From a virus, in IMG/VR virus record IMGVR_UViG_3300037847_000679, positions 1 through 33,231 of that record: a stretch of 33,231 nucleotides of DNA; one strand, 5' to 3'. Shown here piece after piece: positions 1 to 5,771 of this stretch (its first letter is position 1; every line of letters starts with the position of its first letter). The notes beneath the pieces were generated by a model that ran no database searches, had not been told where the DNA came from, and saw only the letters and a program-made list of their open reading frames with translations. The translations under genes and the position numbers were made by a program.

Positions 1-512
1 ATACCCATTTACGCGCTGTTGCTCCCACTGTTAGTAATAGCAAACTTTCTGGAAATGTTAGTCCCGGGATTGAACCCTGGGCAGCTAATGTATTTACGGA
101 ACAGTCAGCTAAAGGAACGTTCATTAGGAAAAATCCTACGTTGGTTAAGGTTTTGGAAAAAGCCGGCATCAACACGAAAGAAACGTGGGACAAAATCTTA
201 GCAGACGGTGGTTCTGTACAAGACATAAAAGAATTAGACGATGATACAAAAGAAGTATTTAAAACGTTTAAAGAAATAAATCAATTAGAATTAGTAAGAC
301 AAGCTGGTATACGCCAGCAATATATAGATCAAAGTGTAAGTTTAAATTTAGCTTTCCCTGCTGAGGCAAATCCTAAATGGATTAATCAAGTTCATTTAGA
401 TGCATGGAAAAAAGGAATTAAAACTTTATACTATATGAGAACTGAGTCTGTGCTACGTGGAGACATAGCTGCACGAGCAATGGACGAGGCGTGTTTAAGT
501 TGTGATGGATAG
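1..512 (+). CDS. nrdA: Ribonucleotide reductase class I large (alpha) subunit, C-terminal fragment
   Basis: The reading frame is open from base 3 to the TAG at 510-512, immediately followed by TAA; the 5' part lies outside the window, so about 169 C-terminal residues are seen. The frame contains SNSKLSGNVSPGIEPW, the loop that follows the active-site region of class I alpha subunits. Further on it has SVSLNLAFPAE and KKGIKTLYYMRT, where the adjacent tyrosines (codons 429-434) match the Tyr-Tyr dyad of the radical-transfer path (Y730/Y731 in E. coli NrdA). The tail EACLSCDG holds a CxxC pair that fits the C-terminal shuttle cysteines re-reduced by thioredoxin or glutaredoxin. The enzyme reduces ribonucleoside diphosphates to deoxy forms for phage DNA synthesis. 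It is the only plus-strand gene and converges on the late operon, so a nucleotide-metabolism module probably lies to the left. Family assignment is firm; the subclass (Ia or other) cannot be fixed from this fragment. Confidence 0.93.
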   Translation, partial: THLRAVAPTVSNSKLSGNVSPGIEPWAANVFTEQSAKGTFIRKNPTLVKVLEKAGINTKETWDKILADGGSVQDIKELDDDTKEVFKTFKEINQLELVRQAGIRQQYIDQSVSLNLAFPAEANPKWINQVHLDAWKKGIKTLYYMRTESVLRGDIAARAMDEACLSCDG

Positions 513-554
513 TAACTAAAAAAGGGGAGCTCGATTGAACTCCCCTTTAGTTAC
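512..554. terminator. Bidirectional intrinsic terminator between convergent genes
   Basis: The arms are GTAACTAAAAAAGGGGAG (512-529) and CTCCCCTTTAGTTAC (540-554), with a 10-nt loop. They pair over 15 bp, leaving three A residues of the left arm bulged. Read on the minus strand, the GC-rich stem is followed directly by TTTTTT, a classic Rho-independent signal ending the long late operon. Read on the plus strand, it follows the RNR stop with a weaker TTT tail. Its position between two convergent genes supports a two-way role. Confidence 0.85.
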
Positions 555-555
555 A

Positions 556-593
556 GGATCTTCGGGTATGGTACGCCCGTTATTTCTTGATCC
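556..593 (-). terminator. Second nested hairpin directly after the last late gene
   Basis: GGATC (556-560) pairs with GATCC (589-593), and inside it CGGG (563-566) pairs with CCCG (576-579). On the minus strand this structure begins right after the TGA stop at 596-594, before the stronger hairpin at 554-512. It may reinforce termination or protect the 3' end of the transcript. It has no good U-tract of its own, so calling it a terminator is inference. Confidence 0.4.
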
Positions 594-1226
594 TCAACAA
601 TTCCATCTACGTCTTGCTGCTCTACCTCTTTCTGATTTCCAGCTTCTAGATCTTGCACAAAACGATTTTCTACGTTTAGCATCTTTACTTCCTGGTTTAA
701 GCTCTGATGGCTTTTTAGTTACAGCAGTTTTTAATTTACTACCAGGATTTTTTCTTTTATATTCATTAACACCTTTTTGCGTCATACCTCCTCCAGCTGC
801 ACCACCTGTAGCGCTTTTATCTTTAGATACTTTATTAAAATTCTTACCTTTACCTATAGTACGTCTTGGTTCTGCTTTATTAGCTGGACTATCAAATGGC
901 TTATCAATTTTGTCATAAGTTAATTTAGTATCATCTGAATATACAGGACGATTAGATAATACTCCATCTTCAGGATCAACATTAACACCATGTTTAGGAC
1001 TAAAAAATGCTTTACCATACTTATTAGCTTCGGTATGTAAACTGTCTTTAGTTTTTTGATTTAAAGCTTGAAATGCTTTTTTATCAGCAGGATCATATCT
1101 AAATTTTTCACCTGATTTGTGTCCTTCACCACGACTTTCTCCATATTTTTTTAAAGGAGATGTCATAAAGTTTCTTCTTCTACCACATGAAGTGACGGGA
1201 AACGGATTACCTTTTTGTTTATACAT
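594..1226 (-). CDS. Basic Cys-containing phage protein with KRRKSFCAR...RRRWNC tail
   Basis: This is a 210-aa protein, very rich in Lys, Arg, Gly and Ser, with no signal peptide or membrane segment. The N-terminus has a VTSCGRRRNF stretch followed by TSPLKKYG (residues 22-29). A Gly-rich linker TGGAAGGG sits in the middle. The C-terminus has KRRKSFCARSRSWK and ends in RRRWNC, with the cysteine as last residue. From memory, a similar KRRKSFCAR...RxWNC tail recurs in proteins of uncultured marine phages and large viruses; its function is not known to me. The start overlaps the previous stop by one base (TAATG), so it is probably translationally coupled. It is the last gene of the late operon. 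The charge suggests nucleic-acid or capsid-interior binding, and the paired cysteines could bind metal; both are inference. Confidence 0.7.
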   Translation of the reverse strand: MYKQKGNPFPVTSCGRRRNFMTSPLKKYGESRGEGHKSGEKFRYDPADKKAFQALNQKTKDSLHTEANKYGKAFFSPKHGVNVDPEDGVLSNRPVYSDDTKLTYDKIDKPFDSPANKAEPRRTIGKGKNFNKVSKDKSATGGAAGGGMTQKGVNEYKRKNPGSKLKTAVTKKPSELKPGSKDAKRRKSFCARSRSWKSERGRAARRRWNC

Positions 1227-1582
1227 TATTCACCGCATTTTTTACTAGGGTCATCAACTCTTCTCCAGTCTTCTTTTTCAAACCAGTCTCTGAGTGTAGC
1301 TCCTTTTTTACGAGCACCCTTTACATTTGTTTTACTTGATCTTTTATAAGCACCTCTTGAAGCAGCTGACTTCTTAGAGTTTACTAATTCTTTTTTCTTT
1401 TCAGAAGATAAACTTCTGATCTTGGCAGCTGGCAAACAAGTTTTAGATGTGCCACCGCCTTTTTGTTTATTAGCAGGTGATGATGCTTTTACACAACTCC
1501 CTTTACTAAATCTCGATGTACCCGGTTTTCTTTTATATCCTTCCCAACAGTTGAAAGGTGAGTTATTTAATTTAAACGCCAT
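1226..1582 (-). CDS. Lys/Cys-rich small phage protein (DUF5872-like)
   Basis: This is a 118-aa, strongly basic protein with four cysteines. It opens with NNSPFNCWEGYKRKPGTSRF and KGSCVKASSPANK, then CLPAAKIRSLSSEKKKELV, a basic KRSSKTNVKGARKKG segment, and a C-terminal LRDWFEKEDWRRV ... KKCGE. The layout (Cys, a basic AGKGKYK-like middle, a W-x-x-x-x-W motif, terminal Cys) resembles small proteins of unknown function in phages and large eukaryotic viruses that I associate with DUF5872. I give that family name from memory and it needs a profile search. The start overlaps the end of the phosphatase gene by 11 nt, and the stop overlaps the next start (TAATG). It shares SP(F/A)N motifs with both Lys-rich neighbours, so the three may act together. 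Confidence 0.7.
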   Translation of the reverse strand: MAFKLNNSPFNCWEGYKRKPGTSRFSKGSCVKASSPANKQKGGGTSKTCLPAAKIRSLSSEKKKELVNSKKSAASRGAYKRSSKTNVKGARKKGATLRDWFEKEDWRRVDDPSKKCGE

Positions 1583-2123
1583 TTTTTTGTTTTATATGGT
1601 TATACATTGCATCTCCTAATTCTTCACCAACTCTTGAATCTGAAGCATAGTGTACTCTTCCTACTAATCTACTTTTTGAAATATTATCTGCAGCCTGCAT
1701 AAAGTCTCTTTTATATTTGGGATACATTTCACTAAATGCGTTTGCAAATAATTTTGATTGAGCAGAATGACCTGATGGATATGATTTTGTTTTAGCTGTA
1801 TCCATATTTACAACATCTAAATTTAAACCTAATCCTTTAGCTAAACCTTGTGGTCGAGTTCTACCATGGTAGTTTTTAAGTTTAGTAATTATATCAGCAC
1901 TATCATTGTTTAGTTGTTTAAATGTGTCTTCAGGAAATGGTATACCTTTTTGTTGAAAAATATCTTTAAATACTTTTTCTTGATCATCATTGTATTCAAC
2001 AAACTGTTTATCGATAGGTGTTCTTTTAATATCGTTTATTTCTTTATAAGTAGTTAAAGAACCATCGCTTGGTGGTTTTTTACCTTTAAACTGCTCAATA
2101 TTAAAATCGCTAAAAAGACTCAT
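1572..2123 (-). CDS. PAP2-type acid phosphatase / vanadium haloperoxidase superfamily protein
   Basis: This 183-aa protein has all three signature motifs of the superfamily. Motif 1, KX6RP, is K83 to R90-P91 (KNYHGRTRP). Motif 2 is PSGH at residues 116-119. Motif 3, SRX5HX3D, is S151-R152, H158 and D162 (SRLVGRVHYASD). In this family the histidine of motif 3 is the phosphorylated nucleophile and the histidine of PSGH is the proton donor. It has no signal peptide and no membrane segments, unlike lipid-directed PAP2 enzymes, so it looks like a soluble phosphatase acting in the cytoplasm. The natural substrate (lipid phosphate, nucleotide or small phosphate ester) cannot be told. It lies between two Lys/Cys-rich proteins, coupled to the upstream one by a TAATG overlap. 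The superfamily call is secure; the role in infection is open. Confidence 0.92.
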   Translation of the reverse strand: MSLFSDFNIEQFKGKKPPSDGSLTTYKEINDIKRTPIDKQFVEYNDDQEKVFKDIFQQKGIPFPEDTFKQLNNDSADIITKLKNYHGRTRPQGLAKGLGLNLDVVNMDTAKTKSYPSGHSAQSKLFANAFSEMYPKYKRDFMQAADNISKSRLVGRVHYASDSRVGEELGDAMYNHIKQKNGV

Positions 2124-2965
2124 TATTTCTTTTTACCTCCTCCGTAATTACTTGGACCACCAGCTTTAGTACATCTTACACCCCAGCCAGAAGCATAAGC
2201 ACTTGGCCATACTTTAAATTTCTTTTTAGCCGCAGCTTTACATGGACCACTAATTTTTTTCAAAGGACTATTTTGCATAATCTCTTTTGCTATTTTTTTA
2301 CCTCTTCCAATACCTAAAAGATTTAAAGCAGACTTCTTTTTTATAGTACCTAGATCAATACCAACTTGACCTTGATAATCTTGCTCTTTAATAGATTTAT
2401 CAGTTATTGATTGAGTAGCATGCATACGTCTCTTTTCAGAATCACTCATTGGTGGTTGCTTTGGAGTTGGCTTTGGCTGTGGCTTTCTCTCTTCTTTCAT
2501 AGATGGACCACCATGATACTTGATACCATGACTTGTTTTCTTGTGAGCTTTCCAATATTCATTCCCCATATCATGATCATTTCTACCACCTCTACTTTTC
2601 ATAGGTGATTTCATTGAAGGAGCTAATTGCCATTTTTCTATACCTGTTTTATCTTGCTCTTCTGCATCATTAGTAGGTATTAATTTTATTTTACCTGCTT
2701 TAGTATCATAATAAAATTCATTTTTTTCTCTATCATACTCATTTAAATTATCTTCAGCACTTAAAGGTTTTTCATATTTAGTGCCTTTCATTTTATGAGT
2801 TCTGTCCATGTAACTCTTTTTAAATTCTTTCCATGCGTTAGATGCAGCAATGCTATCATTTTCCATTTTAGCTGGACTACCTTTCTTTTTATCTGGATGT
2901 CCTTTACCGCCATCAGCTTTGTGTGCGTGAACAGCTTTTTGTTGTGCGTAACTTTTGTATCCCAT
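2123..2965 (-). CDS. Lys-rich protein with WPSAYASGW C-terminal motif
   Basis: This is a 280-aa basic protein with three visible parts. The N-terminus has MGYKSYAQQKAVHAHKADGG and KGHPDKKKGSPAK. A low-complexity middle is rich in Pro, Lys and Met (KPQPKPTPKQPP near residues 161-172). The C-terminus has a cysteine (C242), then KKKFKVWPSAYASGW (residues 247-261) and C265, and ends in a GGGKKK tail. The KVWPSAYASGW...C block is a motif I recall from small phage and large-DNA-virus proteins of unknown function; the two flanking cysteines suggest a small metal- or disulfide-stabilised fold. Three SPxK motifs occur (S30, S120, S233). The start is 1 nt from the end of the peptidase gene upstream. 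I cannot assign a function. Confidence 0.72.
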   Translation of the reverse strand: MGYKSYAQQKAVHAHKADGGKGHPDKKKGSPAKMENDSIAASNAWKEFKKSYMDRTHKMKGTKYEKPLSAEDNLNEYDREKNEFYYDTKAGKIKLIPTNDAEEQDKTGIEKWQLAPSMKSPMKSRGGRNDHDMGNEYWKAHKKTSHGIKYHGGPSMKEERKPQPKPTPKQPPMSDSEKRRMHATQSITDKSIKEQDYQGQVGIDLGTIKKKSALNLLGIGRGKKIAKEIMQNSPLKKISGPCKAAAKKKFKVWPSAYASGWGVRCTKAGGPSNYGGGKKK

Positions 2966-2966
2966 T

Positions 2967-3431
2967 TTAAATTGTTTTATACTTTGTTCTATTGTACTCG
3001 TCTTTATATGCTTTTAAACATCTATTTCTGTTGTCTTCATCAGAAACGTATGATATATGTATCCAATTAGGATTCATGTCTGTACCAAACTCCCATATCA
3101 TTTGATCAAAGTTTAAATTTTCTTTAACCCAATGATACATTTCAGCATTTGTTTTACAACCATAAACATCATCAACATCAATTGCTTGACCTTTACAATG
3201 TTGTGAAGTTTTTGAACCACCGATAGCTTCATTAAGTTCTGGTGATCTAAAAAATGAATTAACTTTTATTGGTCCACCAACCCAAGCTCTTAATGGTTCA
3301 AATATTTTTTCTGCTAATACTTTCATGTTTTCTACTTGTGTAGGATTAGGAGTATTATCTATACCTTTACGCTTAGCGGTTTGTGAATGTATTGCTTCTG
3401 CGTAAGTTATATGTTTGCTTATGTTTTCCAT
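2967..3431 (-). CDS. M15-family zinc peptidase, probable endolysin
   Basis: This 154-aa single-domain protein matches the M15 (Peptidase_M15_3 type) fold of phage endolysins and D-Ala-D-Ala carboxypeptidases. Visible signature: substrate-side FFRS (R62), zinc-binding SQHCKGQAIDVD with H78 and D85, a downstream WEFG (E114, likely catalytic base), and NWIHIS with the third zinc ligand H125. Enzymes of this family cut peptide bonds in peptidoglycan stems. There is no signal peptide, so it needs help to reach the wall. The one-helix membrane protein two genes upstream in the transcript (3990-4277) is the best nearby holin or spanin candidate. The size is normal for the family and all key residues are present. 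The start ATG is 1 nt from the stop of the 49-aa gene upstream. Confidence 0.9.
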   Translation of the reverse strand: MENISKHITYAEAIHSQTAKRKGIDNTPNPTQVENMKVLAEKIFEPLRAWVGGPIKVNSFFRSPELNEAIGGSKTSQHCKGQAIDVDDVYGCKTNAEMYHWVKENLNFDQMIWEFGTDMNPNWIHISYVSDEDNRNRCLKAYKDEYNRTKYKTI

Positions 3432-3432
3432 A

Positions 3433-3582
3433 TTATTCTACTTCGCTAAATACAGCGTAGACACGTATATTTCTTTTTCTGCCTTTGCGTATTGTAGCTA
3501 TTAGTTCTTTACGATCTTTAACTTCCTCTTCTTTTACAGGATAGTATTTAGGATTCGTACTATTTAATTTTCTTTTTTTCAT
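3433..3582 (-). CDS. Small basic hypothetical protein, 49 aa
   Basis: An ATG at 3582-3580 opens a 49-codon frame ending in TAA at 3435-3433. It fits between the stop of the thioredoxin-like gene (3584) and the start of the peptidase gene (3431) with 1 nt on each side, the same spacing as other genes in this operon. That is the main reason to believe it. The product begins MKKRKLNSTNPKYYPVKEEE and contains a basic IRKGRKRNIRVYAVF stretch near the end. It has no membrane segment or cysteine. Function unknown. Confidence 0.65.
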   Translation of the reverse strand: MKKRKLNSTNPKYYPVKEEEVKDRKELIATIRKGRKRNIRVYAVFSEVE

Positions 3583-3583
3583 T

Positions 3584-3988
3584 TTAAAATTGACTAGCAG
3601 TATTTACCTCATCAACTGCTTCTTGTATTTCATTTAAATCTGCCGGTAACATTAAATCTAGTCCTGCTTTAAAAACGGTTTCTTTAATACCATCTTTAAA
3701 TATAATTAATGTCGGCGCCATACGTACCTTATATTTCTTTTTAGCAGCTGGGCACGCAGCTATATCTGCTCTATAATATATAACGTCTTTAAGTTCTGAC
3801 CACTGTTCAAACTTGTTCGCATCATTAAACTTAGCGTAAAACTCTACAATTACAGGTTTGGTTTGATCATCACCAAAAGCTTGTCTTTCATTTATCTTTT
3901 TATCAAAGTTACCATCTGTAATCCACTCTACTTCTTGAGCAGACATGCTAAATGATAATAATAATAAAATTATATTTAAGTATTTCAT
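3584..3988 (-). CDS. Secreted thioredoxin-fold protein lacking the CxxC active site
   Basis: This 134-aa protein starts with a clear signal peptide (MKYLNIILLLLSFSMSAQ, residues 1-18, cut likely after SAQ), so the mature form should be periplasmic. The rest follows a thioredoxin fold: a beta strand PVIVEFYA (45-52), a helix, a strand DVIYYRADI (68-76), then KYKVRMAPTLIIFKDG (85-100) with the conserved cis-proline P92 and the final strand-turn. Where WCxxC should sit (residues 51-58) the sequence is YAKFNDAN, so no redox pair exists; the only cysteine is C79. It therefore cannot do thiol exchange in the usual way. It may instead act as a structural or binding protein, or as a partner of the neighbouring barrel protein. 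The fold is well supported; the role is unknown. Confidence 0.78.
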   Translation of the reverse strand: MKYLNIILLLLSFSMSAQEVEWITDGNFDKKINERQAFGDDQTKPVIVEFYAKFNDANKFEQWSELKDVIYYRADIAACPAAKKKYKVRMAPTLIIFKDGIKETVFKAGLDLMLPADLNEIQEAVDEVNTASQF

Positions 3989-3989
3989 A

Positions 3990-4277
3990 CTATCTTTGTT
4001 TACTTTGTATATCGTACAATCGTTGATCTATCTTATCAATTGTTTCTTTTATCTCCTCTACATCTTCTTGCGTATCCATAATTGTTTGACGAATTAATTC
4101 ATCTTTTAAATCATATTCTACTCTATCAATAACTGGTTTAGGTAATTCTTTAGCAAGAGCTATATCAGCTTGCATTACAAAGTATAAGCTAGCTAATGAC
4201 ACTACTCCTCCTATTATTATTCCTATTGTTTTAAGATCAAGTGTTACTTTAGTATCTTCACCTATTTGATTTGCCAT
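3990..4277 (-). CDS. Single-helix membrane protein with C-terminal coiled coil; holin or inner-membrane spanin candidate
   Basis: This 95-aa protein has a short polar N-terminus (1-13), one hydrophobic segment (about residues 17-37, IGIIIGGVVSLASLYFVMQA), then a long charged region with heptad-like spacing (about 53-92, ending DIQSKQR). The topology is one transmembrane helix followed by a soluble coiled coil. It sits two genes upstream (in transcript order) of the M15 endolysin, separated by the thioredoxin-like gene and the 49-aa gene. That position and shape fit a holin, a pinholin or an i-spanin-type protein, since i-spanins are also one helix plus a periplasmic coiled coil. No sequence motif decides between them. 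It ends 1 nt before the start of the secreted thioredoxin-like gene. Confidence 0.7.
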   Translation of the reverse strand: MANQIGEDTKVTLDLKTIGIIIGGVVSLASLYFVMQADIALAKELPKPVIDRVEYDLKDELIRQTIMDTQEDVEEIKETIDKIDQRLYDIQSKQR

Positions 4278-4278
4278 T

Positions 4279-5463
4279 TTATCTTAGTGTTATATTTAAA
4301 CCTACTGAACTGTTATATATTTTACTATCCCAAAACTTAGTATATTCACCTTCAACAAATATACCTATGTTTTTGTTAAGCTTCCAACCAAACTGCACTC
4401 CAGTTTGATAATCTTCCCATTGCTCGTGATCTGAGTCTTGTCTTAATCCACCTAATCCCCAGTTATTTCTATTTAAATAACTAAAATCAACATCACCTTT
4501 TACATACTTGTGATATGGTAGTAAATAAGAACCATAAGCATGAAGCCAGAAATTATTTTTATAATGATAAAAGTCAAAACCGACCACAGGTGATACAACA
4601 CCAAACGGATCTAATAAATCCCATTGCTCGTTATTATAACGATTAATTAGTGATTCAAATATAGTATCACGGAATTGTAAATCAGTATAAGCCACTTCAT
4701 TTCCTTGTGGATCATACCAATAGTAATCATAAACATCTTCACCATCAATATTAATAGTAACCCATTGATCAGTATAACCATAGTTATATCCTAATTGATA
4801 CCAATAGTTAACTGGCCAACCATTTTCATCTGTCTCATTTAACCATATTTCAATTGGATTATAACCGTAAGCTCTTTCATGTGTACGATACATAGCTCCG
4901 GCAGATATACTAAACTTTTTACCAATAGGTAATTTAGCTCTAACCTCAGCAGACTTATAGTTAAAATTAACTTTACCTTGTTTTCTACTTTCAAGCTTAA
5001 CAATGTGGTGTTTACCACTATGTTTTAAGAAATATCGATGATTTTTGAAAACATCATCTCTGGATCTTTCTTTTTCAACATGTATAACGTATTCTAAACC
5101 TTTAATAGATGAATTAGGAGCTGTCATAGCTACGTTAGATTCAGTTCCATCGTAGTATTGTTTACCCTTAATTTCATAATCAAATCTTGCTATCTTACGA
5201 ATACCAAAACCATAGCGATAATCAAAGTCATAATAGTCTGTACCATCAACAACAACAGGTGGTGTATACAAATTACCATCAGGATTTGTTCTTACAAAAT
5301 AATCTTTTGGATTTTCTCTAGGATTTTTAATATCACCTGCTACATATATAGTACCGTATTTAAACAGCTCGTCATAAACAGATTTAAATAAATTCTTTTT
5401 CTCTTGAGCATTAGCAGAGACCGCAATAACCGCCGCAAATAGGACACATATTATTTGTTTCAT
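4279..5463 (-). CDS. Secreted outer-membrane beta-barrel-like protein
   Basis: This 394-aa protein has a signal peptide (MKQIICVLFAAVIAVSANAQ, residues 1-20) of Bacteroidota type. The mature part is rich in Tyr, Trp, Asn and Asp with many alternating polar/aromatic stretches such as FSISAGAMYRTHERAYGYN, NFWLHAYGSYLLPYHKYV and YQTGVQFGWKLNKNIGIFVE. The last segment is a strand-like YNSSVGLNITLR. This is the look of an outer-membrane beta-barrel, with paired strands GVQFGWKL / IGIFVEGEYTKFW / SVGLNITLR at the end. The terminal residue is Arg rather than the usual aromatic, so recognition by the host BAM machinery is uncertain. Its start overlaps the stop of the upstream gene by 4 nt (ATGA). Placed beside endolysin and membrane-protein genes, it could aid outer-membrane disruption or mask the phage receptor. 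Function is inferred only. Confidence 0.72.
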   Translation of the reverse strand: MKQIICVLFAAVIAVSANAQEKKNLFKSVYDELFKYGTIYVAGDIKNPRENPKDYFVRTNPDGNLYTPPVVVDGTDYYDFDYRYGFGIRKIARFDYEIKGKQYYDGTESNVAMTAPNSSIKGLEYVIHVEKERSRDDVFKNHRYFLKHSGKHHIVKLESRKQGKVNFNYKSAEVRAKLPIGKKFSISAGAMYRTHERAYGYNPIEIWLNETDENGWPVNYWYQLGYNYGYTDQWVTINIDGEDVYDYYWYDPQGNEVAYTDLQFRDTIFESLINRYNNEQWDLLDPFGVVSPVVGFDFYHYKNNFWLHAYGSYLLPYHKYVKGDVDFSYLNRNNWGLGGLRQDSDHEQWEDYQTGVQFGWKLNKNIGIFVEGEYTKFWDSKIYNSSVGLNITLR

Positions 5464-5690
5464 TTTTCATTTTTTCTTTTTTTACGTTTTTTTCTTTTTT
5501 TCTTCTCCCACTCTGTAACAACATAAGATCTAATAGTTATTTCTTTAGGCTCTACACAGTGATTTGTTTTAATTACTTTTACCTTATAGTTAGGTAATTT
5601 TTCTTCTTCAACAGTAATACATTTTTTTATTTGTTGAGAAAACGTAGTTGTTGAGATCAATAATAATAAGATTAAAATAGTGTTTTTCAT
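5460..5690 (-). CDS. Small secreted protein with polybasic tail, 76 aa
   Basis: The ATG at 5690 is chosen over an in-frame start at 5756. It places a perfect signal peptide (MKNTILILLLLISTTTFSQQ) at the N-terminus and leaves 1 nt after the stop of the 25-aa gene, whereas the longer form would overlap that gene. The mature part is about 57 residues with two cysteines (IKKC and TNHCVEP), which could form a disulfide in the periplasm. It ends in an extremely basic tail, KKKRKKRKKRKNEK. There is no lipobox before a cysteine, so it is probably not a lipoprotein. The polybasic end suggests electrostatic binding to the outer-membrane inner face, lipopolysaccharide or peptidoglycan. It overlaps the start of the barrel gene by 4 nt, so the two are probably co-translated. 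Confidence 0.65.
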   Translation of the reverse strand: MKNTILILLLLISTTTFSQQIKKCITVEEEKLPNYKVKVIKTNHCVEPKEITIRSYVVTEWEKKKRKKRKKRKNEK

Positions 5691-5691
5691 T

Positions 5692-5769
5692 TTATTTGTA
5701 TTTTTTAAACATGAGTTTGTATAATAGCTTGTTCCAAGCCGCTTGTAATTTGTCAATAAATTTTTTCAT
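5692..5769 (-). CDS. 25-aa cationic amphipathic peptide gene
   Basis: An ATG at 5769-5767 opens a 25-codon frame ending TAA at 5694-5692. It lies 2 nt after the stop of the giant virion gene (5772) and 1 nt before the start of the next gene (5690), so it fills the space exactly. The product starts MKKFIDKLQAAWNKLL and ends in KKYK. It has eight lysines and one aspartate (net about +7). Large hydrophobic residues at positions 4, 5, 8, 12, 15, 16 and 19 fall on one face of a helix. This is the pattern of a membrane-active peptide. Being so short it could also be chance, but the packing argues for a gene. Confidence 0.5.
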   Translation of the reverse strand: MKKFIDKLQAAWNKLLYKLMFKKYK

Positions 5770-5771
5770 AA

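Noticed and set aside
535-918. Long plus-strand open frame opposite the first late gene.
   Set aside because: It is the complement of a Lys/Arg-rich protein whose codons avoid stops on the other strand, starts inside the terminator and lacks any domain.
5460-5756. Longer form of the secreted basic protein starting at 5756.
   Set aside because: It would overlap the 25-aa gene and bury the signal peptide 22 residues inside. The ATG at 5690 gives a proper signal peptide and spacing.
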